Translations under genes and position numbers: made by a program | Part shown: positions 51,723 to 61,317 of the stretch, piece by piece | Layout: every line of letters starts with the position of its first letter | How positions within the stretch are numbered: the first letter of the stretch is position 1 | DNA from: Pseudomonas fluorescens | Lineage (GTDB): Bacteria > Pseudomonadota > Gammaproteobacteria > Pseudomonadales > Pseudomonadaceae | Length of the DNA stretch: 64,000 nt | Assembly: GCF_001307275.1 (NCBI RefSeq) | Contig: NZ_CP012831.1 | Span: 744,001-808,000 of the forward strand | Direction of reading: 5' to 3' | The notes under the pieces: model-generated | What the model was told of the DNA's origin: nothing | The model's input: the letters and a program-made list of their open reading frames with translations, nothing else | The model's database searches: none

Positions 51723-53237
51723 CTAGCGCTTCTTCTTGCGAGCCTGTCTCGCACTGCGCTCGAAAGCCGCCTCCAGCGCCTGGTTGAGGGTGCGCAACAC
51801 CTTGACCCGCGCCCAGCGCTTGTCGTTGGCCTCCACCAAGGTCCAGGGGGCAATCTCGGTGCTGGTGCGGTCGACCATGTCGCACACCGCGGCGCGGTAG
51901 GCATCCCACTTGTCGCGGTTGCGCCAGTCATCCTCAGTGATCTTGAAGCGCTTGAACGGGATGTCCTCGCGCTCCTGGAAACGTTCCAGTTGGGTTTCCT
52001 TATCGATGGCCAGCCAGAACTTGACCACCACCACGCCGGCATCGGCGAGCTGTTCCTCGAAATCGTTGATTTCCCCGTAAGCCCGCAGCCAGTCGGCCTG
52101 GCTGCAAAACCCTTCGACCCGCTCCACCAGCACCCGGCCGTACCAGGAGCGGTCGAACATGGTGAACTTGCCGCGTGCGGGAATATGCCGCCAGAACCGC
52201 CACATGTAGGGGTGGGCGCGCTCTTCTTCCGTGGGTGCGGCAATGGGCACGATGCTGTATTGGCGCGGGTCCAGGGCCGCCGTGACCCGCCGGATCGCCC
52301 CGCCCTTGCCCGCCGCGTCGTTGCCTTCGAACACCGCCACCAGGGCATGCTGGCGCATGCGTTTGTCCCGCAGCAGCCCGGCGAAGCGCGCCTGCTCGGT
52401 GATCAGTTGTTCTTCGTAGTCGGCCTTGTCCAGGCGCCGGGTCATGTCCAGGCTGTCGAGCAACGTGATCTGGCCATCCAACTCGGGCAGCGGCGCCACG
52501 CTGACCTTTTGCGGCTTGATCTTCGGCCGGTCCAGGGCCTGGCGCAAGCCGTCGAGCAGGATCCGCCCGACGGTGAGGCTGCGATAACAGCTGTCCATGC
52601 CTTCGATCACATGCCAGGGCGCGTAATCACGACTGGTGCGGCGCAGCACACGCTCGCCGTATTTGACGAACTTGTCATAGGTCTGGGATTGCTGCCAATC
52701 CAGCGGGCTGATGCGCCAACTGTGCAGCGGGTCATCCTTGAGCCCCTTGAGCCGGGCCTTCATCTGTTTCTTGGACAGGTGGAACCAGAACTTGAAAATC
52801 AGCGCGCCTTCATCGCAGAGCATTTTTTCCAGGCGCTCGGCACCGGCGATCGCCTGGTCGAGCCGTGGATCCTTGAATTCGCCATGGACCCGGCCTTGCA
52901 GCATCTGGCTGTACCAGTTGCCGAAGAAAATCCCCATGCGCCCCTTGGCCGGCAGCATCCGCCAATAACGCCACGCGGGAGGCCGCGCCAGTTCCTCGTC
53001 GGTCTGCTGATCGAAGGTGCGCACTTCGATCAGCCGCGGGTCCATCCATTCGTTGAGCAACTTCACCGTCTCGCCCTTGCCCGCGCCTTCGATGCCGTTG
53101 ATCAACACGATGACCGGAAACCGACCCTGCTGCTGCAACTCGAACTGCGCTTCCAGCAGTGCTTCACGCAGGGCCGGCACCTCGGCTTCAAAGGTTTCTT
53201 TATCGATGACGTGACCGATTTCAGCGGATTCGAACAT
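51723..53237 (-). CDS. pap: Polyphosphate:AMP phosphotransferase (two-domain PPK2)
   Basis: Class II PPK2 of 504 aa that phosphorylates AMP to ADP using polyphosphate. It has two PPK2-type domains. The N-terminal copy has a degenerate Walker A, NGIEGAGKGETVK (residues 47-59). The C-terminal copy has the full EGNDAAGKGGAIRR (about 304-317) plus Walker B-like FDRSWYGR, so catalysis is expected there, as known for the P. aeruginosa enzyme. The ATG at 53237 has AAGGAG upstream. It is divergent from mnmC across about 150 nt. Confidence 0.95.
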   Translation of the reverse strand: MFESAEIGHVIDKETFEAEVPALREALLEAQFELQQQGRFPVIVLINGIEGAGKGETVKLLNEWMDPRLIEVRTFDQQTDEELARPPAWRYWRMLPAKGRMGIFFGNWYSQMLQGRVHGEFKDPRLDQAIAGAERLEKMLCDEGALIFKFWFHLSKKQMKARLKGLKDDPLHSWRISPLDWQQSQTYDKFVKYGERVLRRTSRDYAPWHVIEGMDSCYRSLTVGRILLDGLRQALDRPKIKPQKVSVAPLPELDGQITLLDSLDMTRRLDKADYEEQLITEQARFAGLLRDKRMRQHALVAVFEGNDAAGKGGAIRRVTAALDPRQYSIVPIAAPTEEERAHPYMWRFWRHIPARGKFTMFDRSWYGRVLVERVEGFCSQADWLRAYGEINDFEEQLADAGVVVVKFWLAIDKETQLERFQEREDIPFKRFKITEDDWRNRDKWDAYRAAVCDMVDRTSTEIAPWTLVEANDKRWARVKVLRTLNQALEAAFERSARQARKKKR

Positions 53238-53388
53238 GGACAGCTCCTTCCAGGGATTGGGGCAAGACTAGCGGATTGGATGCGGCCCTGTGCAGCAGAT
53301 TCCATCAAGAACAACGCTGTGTTGCGATGGGTCAAGCAAGCCGATACCGATCGGCTAGAATGGCCGCTCAGTTTCGACCGAGCCTGCC

Positions 53389-55371
53389 ATGACGCCTGTA
53401 CAGCACCACGCCCAACTCGACTGGGACGACCAGGGTCGCCCGCGCTCGCGGGTATTCGACGACGTGTATTTCTCCGATCAGTCCGGGCTGGAAGAAACCC
53501 GTTACGTGTTCCTCGAGCAGAACAACCTGGCCGAGCGCTTTGCCGCGCTGCCCGCCGACGGGCGCCTGGTGATCGGCGAAACCGGCTTTGGCACCGGCTT
53601 GAACTTCCTCTGCGCCTGGCAGTTGTTCGAACAATGCGCGCCGACCGGGGCGCGGCTGCATTTCGTCAGCGTCGAGAAGTACCCATTGACCCAGCAGGAC
53701 CTGTGTCGGGCCCTGGCCCTCTGGCCGCAGCTCGCCCCCCAGGCCGAGCAACTGCTTGGGCAATACGTGGCGATCCATCAGGGTTTCCAGCGCCTGGTCC
53801 TGGCCAATGGGCGGGTGATGCTGACCTTGTTGATCGGCGATGCCCTGGAGCAGTTGCCGCAGTTGGACGGGCAGATCGACGCCTGGTTCCTGGACGGTTT
53901 CGCACCGGCCCGAAACCCCGAAATGTGGACCGCCGAGCTGTTCGCCGAACTGGCCCGGCTGGCCGCACCCGGCGCCACCCTCAGTACTTTCACCAGCACC
54001 GGCTGGGTCCGGCGCCTGCTGAACGCGGCGGGCTTCAAGATGAAGCGCACGCCGGGCATCGGCCATAAGTGGGAAATCCTGCGGGGCGTGTTTCTTGGCT
54101 GGCCGGAGCAGACAGCGACGCCGTCCCCGGCAAAACCCTGGTACGCCCGCCCCGTGCCACCCACCGGCGAGCGCCGGGCCCTGGTGGTCGGCGGTGGCCT
54201 GGCCGGTTGTGCCAGCGCGGCGAGCCTCGCCGCCCGTGGCTGGCAGGTGACACTGCTGGAGCGGCATGCCGGGTTGGCCGAGGAGGCCTCCGGAAACCCC
54301 CAGGGCGTGCTGTACCTCAAGTTGTCGGCCCACGGCACCGCATTGTCACAGATGATCCTCAGCGGCTTCGGCTACACCCGACGTGTGCTGGAGCAACTGC
54401 AACGCGGCGTTGATTGGGATGCCTGTGGCGTCTTGCAACTGGCCTTCAACAGCAAGGAAGCCGAGCGTCAGGTACAATTGGCCGAGGCGTTCCCAACGGA
54501 TTTACTGCACACCCTGGATCAGTCCGAAGCCCAGGCCCGATCCGGCATCGGCCTGGCCTGTGGAGGCTTGTTTTATCCCGAGGGCGGCTGGGTGCATCCG
54601 CCAGCATTGTGTCGCTGGCAAGCCTCGGGACCGGCGATCGATGTGCAACCCCATCATGACGTGCTGCACCTGCGCCGCGTCGACGGCCAATGGCAGGCGT
54701 GGGACAGCGAACGCTGCCTGGCCAGCGCACCGGTGGTGATTCTCGCCAGTGCTGCCGAGATCAAACGCTTCGAACCGGCTGCCGACTTGCCGCTCAAGCG
54801 CATTCGCGGGCAGATCACCCGTCTGCCGCAAACCCACCGCAGCCAGAGCCTGGCGACGGTGGTCTGCGCCGAAGGTTATGTGGCGCCGCCGCGGCAGGGC
54901 GAACACACCCTGGGCGCCAGTTTCGACTTCAACAGCGACGACCTGACCCCCACCGCCGCCGAGCACGCCGGCAACCTGCGCATGCTCGAAGAAATCTCCC
55001 AAGACCTGGTGCAGCGCTTGAACGCCGCTACCTTGGACCCGGAGCACCTCGAAGGCCGCGTGGCGTTTCGCTGCACCAGCCCGGATTACCTGCCGATTGT
55101 CGGACCGTTGGCCGACCGCCAGGCCTTTACCGACGCCTATGCGGCCCTGGGCAAAGACGCCCGCCAAGTACCGGACGCCCCTTGCCCGTGGCTCGCGGGC
55201 CTGTACATCAACAGCGGCCACGGTTCCCGAGGCCTGATCACCGCGCCCCTGTCGGGCGAACTGATCGCCGCCTGGCTGGACAACGAACCCCTGCCACTGC
55301 CCCGCAGCGTGGCCGAGGCCTGCCACCCGAACCGGTTTGCGTTGCGGGCCTTGATTCGGGGCAAGGCCTGA
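53389..55371 (+). CDS. mnmC: MnmC, bifunctional tRNA modification enzyme
   Basis: 660-aa protein finishing the mnm5(s2)U34 side chain in tRNA. The N-terminal MnmC2 methyltransferase (residues about 1-240) has the SAM motif GETGFGTGLNFLC and DAWFLDGFAPARNPEMW. The C-terminal MnmC1 FAD oxidase (about 260-650) begins with LVVGGGLAGCASAASLAARG and removes the carboxymethyl group before methylation. The fusion and length match other gammaproteobacterial MnmC. Confidence 0.96.
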   Translation: MTPVQHHAQLDWDDQGRPRSRVFDDVYFSDQSGLEETRYVFLEQNNLAERFAALPADGRLVIGETGFGTGLNFLCAWQLFEQCAPTGARLHFVSVEKYPLTQQDLCRALALWPQLAPQAEQLLGQYVAIHQGFQRLVLANGRVMLTLLIGDALEQLPQLDGQIDAWFLDGFAPARNPEMWTAELFAELARLAAPGATLSTFTSTGWVRRLLNAAGFKMKRTPGIGHKWEILRGVFLGWPEQTATPSPAKPWYARPVPPTGERRALVVGGGLAGCASAASLAARGWQVTLLERHAGLAEEASGNPQGVLYLKLSAHGTALSQMILSGFGYTRRVLEQLQRGVDWDACGVLQLAFNSKEAERQVQLAEAFPTDLLHTLDQSEAQARSGIGLACGGLFYPEGGWVHPPALCRWQASGPAIDVQPHHDVLHLRRVDGQWQAWDSERCLASAPVVILASAAEIKRFEPAADLPLKRIRGQITRLPQTHRSQSLATVVCAEGYVAPPRQGEHTLGASFDFNSDDLTPTAAEHAGNLRMLEEISQDLVQRLNAATLDPEHLEGRVAFRCTSPDYLPIVGPLADRQAFTDAYAALGKDARQVPDAPCPWLAGLYINSGHGSRGLITAPLSGELIAAWLDNEPLPLPRSVAEACHPNRFALRALIRGKA

Positions 55372-55398
55372 CCCCGATGGATGGCTCACAACAAACCC

Positions 55399-55491
55399 TG
55401 TGGGAGCTGAGCTTGCTCGCGATGGCGATGTGTCAGCCTACTAAGATGCCGGCTGATCCACCACCATCGCGAGCAAGCTCAGCTCCCACAG
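55399..55491. repeat. REP pair with matching T insertion in both arms
   Basis: Copies at 55399-55427 and 55465-55491. Both carry an extra base (GGGAGCTGAGC and the complementary GCTCAGCTCCC), so the hairpin pairing is kept. Lies between mnmC and asnO; the rest of this 283-nt space holds no gene and presumably the asnO promoter. Confidence 0.88.
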
Positions 55492-55654
55492 GTTCGCCTA
55501 TCTTTAAATCCCATGGCAGACCAACCCACCCGCCCGCCGGCTTATAACGCATCGATCTAAAACTCACAGCAATCCCTCCGGTCAGTTTCAGGGTACCCGC
55601 CCTTTTGGCGCGTGCTGCTTGACCCCTCCCCAACGGAAAAACCGGTAAGGACTT

Positions 55655-57427
55655 ATGTGCGGATTAGCTGGAGAGTTACGTTTCGATCAACAACCTGCGG
55701 ACCTTGCGGCCGTAGAGCGGATCACCCATCACCTGGCCCCTCGCGGCCCCGATGCGTGGGGTTTTCATAGCCAGGGGCCGATCGCCCTGGGCCATCGGCG
55801 CCTGAAAATCATGGACCTGTCGGACGGCTCGGCCCAGCCGATGATCGACAATCAACTGGGCCTGTCCCTGGCCTTCAACGGCGCGATCTACAACTACCCG
55901 GAACTGCGCACCGAACTCGAAGCCCTGGGCTACACCTTCTATTCCGGTGGCGACACCGAAGTGCTGCTCAAGGGCTACCACGCCTGGGGCGAAGCGCTGC
56001 TGCCCAAGCTCAACGGCATGTTCGCGTTCGCTATCTGGGAGCGCGATGCCAAGCGGCTGTTCATCGCCCGCGACCGCCTCGGCGTCAAGCCGCTGTACCT
56101 GTCGCGCACCGGCCAGCGGCTACGCTTCGCCTCGGCATTGCCGGCGTTGCTCAAGGGCGGCGACATCAACCCCATGCTCGACCCGGTGGCTCTCAACCAT
56201 TATCTGAATTTCCACGCCGTGGTTCCGGCGCCCCGTACCTTGCTGGCCGGTGTTGAAAAACTGCCGCCCGCTACCTGGATGCGAATCGAAGCCGACGGCA
56301 CCACCGAGCAGAAAACCTGGTGGACCCTGCCCTACGGCCCTCGGGCCGACGAACAGCACCTGAACCTGGAAGACTGGATCGACCGTGTGCTCGACAGCAC
56401 CCGTGAAGCCGTAGCCATTCGCCAGCGTGCCGCCGTGGATGTCGGCGTGCTGCTGTCCGGGGGCGTCGACTCAAGCATGTTGGTGGGTCTGTTGCGAGAA
56501 GTGGGCGTGGAAGACCTGTCCACGTTCTCCATCGGTTTCCAGGATGCCGGCGGCGAACGCGGTGACGAATTCCAATATTCGGACCTGATCGCCAAGCACT
56601 ACGGCACCCGCCACCACCAACTGCGCATCGACGAAAAAGAGATCATCGAGCAACTGCCCGCCGCGTTCCGCGCCATGAGCGAGCCGATGGTCAGCCACGA
56701 TTGCATCGCCTTCTACCTGCTGTCGCGGGAAGTGGCCAAGCATTGCAAAGTCGTACAAAGCGGCCAGGGTGCCGACGAGCTGTTCGCCGGTTACCACTGG
56801 TACCCGCAGGTCGATGGCGCCAGCGATCCGTACGCCGCCTATCGCGCTGCGTTCTTCGACCGCAGCTACGAAGAATATGCCGCCACTGTGCAACCCAACT
56901 GGCTGACGGCCAATGATGCGGCCGGTGACTTCGTCAAAGAACATTTCGCCCAACCCGGAGCCGATGCCGCGGTGGACAAGGCCCTGCGCCTGGACAGCAC
57001 CGTGATGCTGGTGGACGACCCGGTCAAGCGCGTCGACAACATGACCATGGCCTGGGGCCTGGAAGCGCGCACGCCGTTCCTGGACTACCGCTTGGTGGAG
57101 CTTTCGGCCCGGGTCCCGGCGCAGTTCAAGTTGCCCGATGGCGGCAAGCAGGTGCTCAAGGAAGCCGCCCGACGGGTGATCCCCAGCGAGGTGATCGACC
57201 GCAAGAAAGGTTATTTCCCGGTGCCGGGCCTCAAGCACCTGGAAGGCCATACCCTGGCCTGGGTCCGCGAGCTGCTGCTGGATCCGAGCCAGGATCGCGG
57301 CCTGTTCAACCCGGCCATGCTCGACCGCCTGCTCACCGACCCCAACGGCCAGCTCACGCCGTTGCGCGGTTCGCGACTGTGGCAACTGGCGGCGCTGAAC
57401 CTGTGGCTCAGCGAGCAAGGAATCTGA
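55655..57427 (+). CDS. asnO: N-acetylglutaminylglutamine amidotransferase (asparagine synthetase family)
   Basis: 590-aa AsnB-type enzyme. The N-terminal glutaminase has Cys2 (MCGLAGELRFD) and the C-terminal ATP-pyrophosphatase the PP-loop LLSGGVDSSML (about residues 266-276). With the adjacent ngg gene it matches the pair shown in Sinorhizobium and Pseudomonas to make the osmoprotectant N-acetylglutaminylglutamine amide (NAGGN); this protein would amidate the dipeptide. The family also contains true asparagine synthetases, but the ngg neighbour decides the call. Ngg follows 3 nt later. Confidence 0.92.
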   Translation: MCGLAGELRFDQQPADLAAVERITHHLAPRGPDAWGFHSQGPIALGHRRLKIMDLSDGSAQPMIDNQLGLSLAFNGAIYNYPELRTELEALGYTFYSGGDTEVLLKGYHAWGEALLPKLNGMFAFAIWERDAKRLFIARDRLGVKPLYLSRTGQRLRFASALPALLKGGDINPMLDPVALNHYLNFHAVVPAPRTLLAGVEKLPPATWMRIEADGTTEQKTWWTLPYGPRADEQHLNLEDWIDRVLDSTREAVAIRQRAAVDVGVLLSGGVDSSMLVGLLREVGVEDLSTFSIGFQDAGGERGDEFQYSDLIAKHYGTRHHQLRIDEKEIIEQLPAAFRAMSEPMVSHDCIAFYLLSREVAKHCKVVQSGQGADELFAGYHWYPQVDGASDPYAAYRAAFFDRSYEEYAATVQPNWLTANDAAGDFVKEHFAQPGADAAVDKALRLDSTVMLVDDPVKRVDNMTMAWGLEARTPFLDYRLVELSARVPAQFKLPDGGKQVLKEAARRVIPSEVIDRKKGYFPVPGLKHLEGHTLAWVRELLLDPSQDRGLFNPAMLDRLLTDPNGQLTPLRGSRLWQLAALNLWLSEQGI

Positions 57428-57430
57428 TCG

Positions 57431-59176
57431 ATGAAACCTCACGCAACCGTTCACAACCAACGCCTCTTGCGCGGCCAGGCGCCTTCTTACGAACGCCTGC
57501 AGGCACGCCTGGCCGAAGACGGCAGCGAATTGGGCGCCGACCCGATCGCGGTGCATTGCGGCTGGGGCCGACTGCTGATCGGCCACACCTTCCCGGACCC
57601 GGCGAGCCTGGCCCGGGAACTGCTCAACGAACAACCCGGTGAACGCGACATTGCCTTGTACGTGGCCGCGCCCCAGCAAGTGCTGGGGTTGGAACCGGCG
57701 CAACTGTTCCTCGATCCATCCGACACCTTGCGCCTGTGGTTCAGCGACTATCGCCAGTCCACCCGGGTGTTTCGCGGTTTCCGAATTCGCCGGGCCCAGA
57801 GCGAGACCGACTGGCAGGCCATCAACCAGCTCTACCAGGCCCGGGGCATGTTGCCCATCGACCCGCTGCGACTGACCCCGCGCCACGAGGGCGGCCCGGT
57901 CTACTGGCTGGCCGAAGACGACGACACCGGTACGGTAATCGGCAGCGTCATGGGCCTGAATCATCAGAAGGCCTTCAACGACCCGGAAAACGGCAGCAGC
58001 CTCTGGTGCCTGGCCGTCGATCCGCAATGCCCACGGCCCGGTGTGGGCGAAGTGCTGGTGCGTCACCTCATCGAGCATTTCATGAGCCGGGGCTTGAGTT
58101 ACCTCGACCTGTCGGTGCTGCATGACAATCGCCAGGCGAAAAACCTCTACGCCAAACTCGGTTTTCGCCATCTCTCGACCTTCGCCATCAAGCGCAAGAA
58201 CGGCATCAACCAGCCGTTGTTCCTCGGCCCAGGTCCCGAGGCGCAGTTCAATCCTTATGCGCGGATCATTGTCGAAGAAGCTCACCGTCGAGGCATCGAA
58301 GTGCAGGTGGACGATGCCGAGGCCGGCTTGTTCACCCTGGTCCACGGCAGCCGCCGGGTGCGCTGCCGCGAATCCCTGAGCGACCTGACCAGCGCCATCA
58401 GCATGACCTTGTGCCAGAACAAAAGCCTGACCCACAAGGTACTGAAAAGCGCCGGCCTGAACCTGCCGGCCCAACAGTTGGCGGGCAATGCCGATGACAA
58501 CCTGGCGTTCCTCGATGAGCACGAACGGGTGGTGGTCAAGCCGCTGGACGGGGAACAGGGCCAAGGCGTGGCGGTGGATCTGCGCACCATCGAGGAAGTG
58601 CAGAGCGCCATCGAGACGGCTCGGCAGTTCGATAGCCAGGTGTTGCTGGAAAGCTTCCACGAAGGGCTGGACCTGCGCATCCTGGTGATCGGCTTTGAAG
58701 TGGTGGCGGCGGCGATCCGGCGTCCGGCGGAGGTGATCGGCGACGGCCGGCACACCATCGGCGCGTTGATTGAAGCCCAAAGCCGCCGACGGCAGGCCGC
58801 CACGGGCGGCGAAAGCAAGATCCCGATGGATGCCGAGACCCTGCGCACACTCAACGCGGCGGGGTTCGACTACGACAGCGTGCTGCCGGCCGGGGAACAC
58901 CTGTTCGTCCGGCGTACGGCAAACCTGCATACCGGCGGCGTGCTGGAGGATGTCACCGCCATCCTGCATCCGACCCTCGTCGATGCGGCGGTGCGCGCCG
59001 CGCGGGCGTTGGACATTCCCATGGTCGGCCTCGACCTGCTGGTGCCGGCGGCCGATCAACCCGAGTACGTGTTCATCGAAGCCAACGAACGCGCCGGCCT
59101 GGCCAACCACGAACCCCAGCCCACCGCCGAGCGCTTTGTGGATTTGTTGTTTCCTCATAGCCAGACGGTGGCCTAG
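57431..59176 (+). CDS. ngg: N-acetylglutaminylglutamine synthetase (GNAT + ATP-grasp)
   Basis: 581-aa fusion enzyme of NAGGN synthesis. A GNAT acetyltransferase domain (about residues 105-260) has LWCLAVDPQCPRPGVGEVLV and LDLSVLHDNRQAKNLYAKLGF. An ATP-grasp domain (about 310-580), related to cyanophycin synthetase and GshAB, has VVKPLDGEQGQGVAVD and VFIEANERAGLANHEPQ near the end. The expected product is N-acetyl-glutaminylglutamine from acetyl-CoA, glutamine and ATP, which AsnO then amidates. Operon with asnO. Confidence 0.93.
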   Translation: MKPHATVHNQRLLRGQAPSYERLQARLAEDGSELGADPIAVHCGWGRLLIGHTFPDPASLARELLNEQPGERDIALYVAAPQQVLGLEPAQLFLDPSDTLRLWFSDYRQSTRVFRGFRIRRAQSETDWQAINQLYQARGMLPIDPLRLTPRHEGGPVYWLAEDDDTGTVIGSVMGLNHQKAFNDPENGSSLWCLAVDPQCPRPGVGEVLVRHLIEHFMSRGLSYLDLSVLHDNRQAKNLYAKLGFRHLSTFAIKRKNGINQPLFLGPGPEAQFNPYARIIVEEAHRRGIEVQVDDAEAGLFTLVHGSRRVRCRESLSDLTSAISMTLCQNKSLTHKVLKSAGLNLPAQQLAGNADDNLAFLDEHERVVVKPLDGEQGQGVAVDLRTIEEVQSAIETARQFDSQVLLESFHEGLDLRILVIGFEVVAAAIRRPAEVIGDGRHTIGALIEAQSRRRQAATGGESKIPMDAETLRTLNAAGFDYDSVLPAGEHLFVRRTANLHTGGVLEDVTAILHPTLVDAAVRAARALDIPMVGLDLLVPAADQPEYVFIEANERAGLANHEPQPTAERFVDLLFPHSQTVA

Positions 59177-59202
59177 CAGAACTGTGGTGCCTGAACAGTC
59201 CT

Positions 59203-59298
59203 CATCGCGAGCAAGCTCGCTCCCACATGGAATTTTTGGTGTTTATACATTCTGTGTTCACTGCAAAAACTCTATGGGAGCGAGCTTGCTCGCGATAA
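59203..59298. repeat. REP pair (REPIN) between ngg and the M42 peptidase
   Basis: Inverted copies at 59203-59227 and 59273-59298. They separate ngg from the peptidase gene within what is functionally one cluster. Confidence 0.88.
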
Positions 59299-59377
59299 GG
59301 CCAGTGCAGGCACCGTCATCCAACAGTCGGACTCACTCATCGAAACCATCGATGCGCTCAACCCATCAGGAGTTTCC

Positions 59378-60568
59378 ATGATCAGTAAAATTCCCGAACC
59401 GGATCTCGAATACCTGCAGAAAGTCCTGCTGGAAATGCTCGCCATTCCCAGCCCTACCGGCTTTACCGACACCATCGTGCGCTACGTCGCCGAGCGGCTC
59501 GAGGAGCTGGGTATCGCGTTCGAAATGACCCGTCGCGGCACGATCCGCGCCACGCTCAAGGGCCGCAAGAGCAGCCCCGACCGGGCCGTCTCGGCGCACC
59601 TGGATACCATCGGTGCCGCGGTGCGGGCCATCAAGGACAACGGTCGCCTGACCCTGGCCCCGGTAGGTTGCTGGTCCAGCCGGTTTGCCGAAGGCAGCCG
59701 GGTCAGCCTGTTTACCGACACCGGCGTGATTCGCGGCAGCGTACTGCCATTGATGGCGTCCGGGCACGCGTTCAACACCGCCGTGGACGAAATGCCCATC
59801 AGTTGGGACCACATCGAATTGCGCCTGGACGCCTATTGCGCCACCCGCGCCGACTGCGAAACCCTCGGGGTGGGCATCGGCGATTACGTGGCCTTCGATC
59901 CCCTGCCGGAATTCACCGAAAGCGGCCACATCAGCGCCCGGCACCTGGACGACAAGGCCGGGGTCGCGGCGCTGCTGGCGGCGCTCAAGGCGATTGTCGA
60001 CAGCGGTGAAGAACTGCTGATCGATTGTCACCCACTGTTCACCATCACCGAGGAAACCGGTAGCGGCGCCGCGGCCGCGCTGCCCTGGGACGTCAGTGAA
60101 TTCGTCGGCATCGACATCGCCCCCGTCGCCCCCGGCCAGCACTCGAGCGAGCATTCGGTCAGCGTAGCGATGCAGGACTCCGGAGGCCCCTACGACTATC
60201 ACCTGTCGCGGCACTTGCTGAAACTGGCCAAGGAGAACGACATATCGGCACGCCGGGACCTGTTCCGCTATTACTTCAGCGACGCTCATTCGGCCATCAC
60301 CGCCGGCCACGATATTCGTACCGCCCTGCTCGCCTTCGGCTGCGACGCCACCCATGGCTACGAACGCACCCACATCGACAGCCTGGCCGCCCTCAGCCGC
60401 CTGCTCGGCGCCTACATTCTCAGCCCACCGGTGTTCGCCAGCGACGCACAACCGGCCCAAGGCTCGCTGGACCGCTTCAGTCACCAGATCGAGCACGATG
60501 CACAGATGGAAAGCGATACCCGAGTGCCGTCGGTGGATAGCCTGGTGGGGCAGCGGTCGGATAGCTGA
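59378..60568 (+). CDS. Osmoprotectant NAGGN system M42-family peptidase
   Basis: 396-aa metallopeptidase of the M42/M18 (PepA-like) type. Metal ligands are visible in VSAHLDTIG (about residues 70-78), HLDDKAGVAALLAAL (about 188-202), ITEETGSGAA (about 224-233) and HSAITAGHDIR near 305-315. It accompanies asnO and ngg as PA3461 accompanies PA3459-PA3460 in P. aeruginosa. A role in trimming or recycling the dipeptide amide is a reasonable guess but is not shown by sequence. Confidence 0.9.
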   Translation: MISKIPEPDLEYLQKVLLEMLAIPSPTGFTDTIVRYVAERLEELGIAFEMTRRGTIRATLKGRKSSPDRAVSAHLDTIGAAVRAIKDNGRLTLAPVGCWSSRFAEGSRVSLFTDTGVIRGSVLPLMASGHAFNTAVDEMPISWDHIELRLDAYCATRADCETLGVGIGDYVAFDPLPEFTESGHISARHLDDKAGVAALLAALKAIVDSGEELLIDCHPLFTITEETGSGAAAALPWDVSEFVGIDIAPVAPGQHSSEHSVSVAMQDSGGPYDYHLSRHLLKLAKENDISARRDLFRYYFSDAHSAITAGHDIRTALLAFGCDATHGYERTHIDSLAALSRLLGAYILSPPVFASDAQPAQGSLDRFSHQIEHDAQMESDTRVPSVDSLVGQRSDS

Positions 60569-60593
60569 TCCAACATTCACTGCCTGGGCTATT

Positions 60594-60665
60594 GCCATCG
60601 CGAGCAAGCTCGCTCCCACACTTGAGATGCATTCCCCTGTGGGAGCGAGCTTGCTCGCGATGAGG
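60594..60665. repeat. Tight REP pair, 18-nt loop
   Basis: Copies 60594-60620 and 60639-60665 form a nearly perfect 25-bp hairpin with an 18-nt loop directly after the M42 peptidase gene. It may serve as its transcription end or mRNA stabiliser. Confidence 0.9.
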
Positions 60666-60749
60666 CCAGAACAGGCCCCACAAAACCCAAGGCTAGCCGC
60701 AAAAGCCCATTGGCCGTAGCATCGCCTCATTGTCTAGCCGAGGTACCCC

Positions 60750-60977
60750 ATGCTCATCCCCCACGACCAACTCGAAGTCGACACACTCACTCGCCTGATC
60801 GAGGACTTCGTGACCCGCGACGGCACCGACAACGGTGACGACACGCCCCTGGAAACGCGGGTTCTACGGGTCCGGCAAGCGCTGACCAAAGGCCAGGCGT
60901 TGATCGTCTTCGACCCCGAAAGCGAACAGTGCCAACTGATGCTCAAGCACGACGTGCCCAAGCACCTATTCGACTGA
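60750..60977 (+). CDS. YheU family protein (UPF0270)
   Basis: 75-aa soluble protein with the family start [20 protein letters not shown], the TRDGTDNGD core and a C-terminal [16 protein letters not shown]. Members are widespread in gammaproteobacteria but their function is unknown. Its 3' end overlaps the csrA paralogue on the other strand by 12 nt. Confidence 0.9.
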   Translation: MLIPHDQLEVDTLTRLIEDFVTRDGTDNGDDTPLETRVLRVRQALTKGQALIVFDPESEQCQLMLKHDVPKHLFD

Positions 60978-61166
60978 ACACGCCTTGCGGGCGGCGTGGG
61001 CCTTTTTCCTCTGGATCTTTTCGTAGATTTCGGAGCGATGGACATCGACGTGCCGTGGCGCTTCCACGCCAAAACGCACGGTGGTGCCGCTGACCGACAA
61101 CACACGGACGGAAATATCGTCACCGATGGAAATCAACTCACCCACAGCGCGGCTTAATACGAGCAT
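60966..61166 (-). CDS. csrA: CsrA/RsmA-family RNA-binding regulator (extra paralogue)
   Basis: 66-aa CsrA homologue that should dimerise and bind GGA motifs in mRNA leaders. RNA-contact residues are kept: Leu4, Arg6, Val42, His43 and Arg44 (VHRSEIY). The start [16 protein letters not shown] differs from RsmA and RsmE (usually LILTR), and the C-terminus has a basic tail, so it is probably one of the additional Rsm paralogues found in the P. fluorescens group. AAGGA lies 8 nt before the ATG. A longer reading to 61226 is not supported. Confidence 0.92.
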   Translation of the reverse strand: MLVLSRAVGELISIGDDISVRVLSVSGTTVRFGVEAPRHVDVHRSEIYEKIQRKKAHAARKACSVE

Positions 61167-61317
61167 GGTTCTTGTCCTTAAGAATGTCTGGACCCTGACC
61201 ATGCCCGGCCTGCTTTCCGTTCTCAAGACACCGTCGAGAATTCAGTAAGGCCCTACAAGCAAAGTTCTTGCGACTGAAGGAAACTTCCTGCAAAACCCTG
61301 CCGAACCGTAGGTTATT

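Noticed and set aside
56471..59158. An 895-codon frame on the minus strand opposite asnO and ngg
   Set aside because: It crosses two real genes in antisense, including their junction, with no motif of its own.
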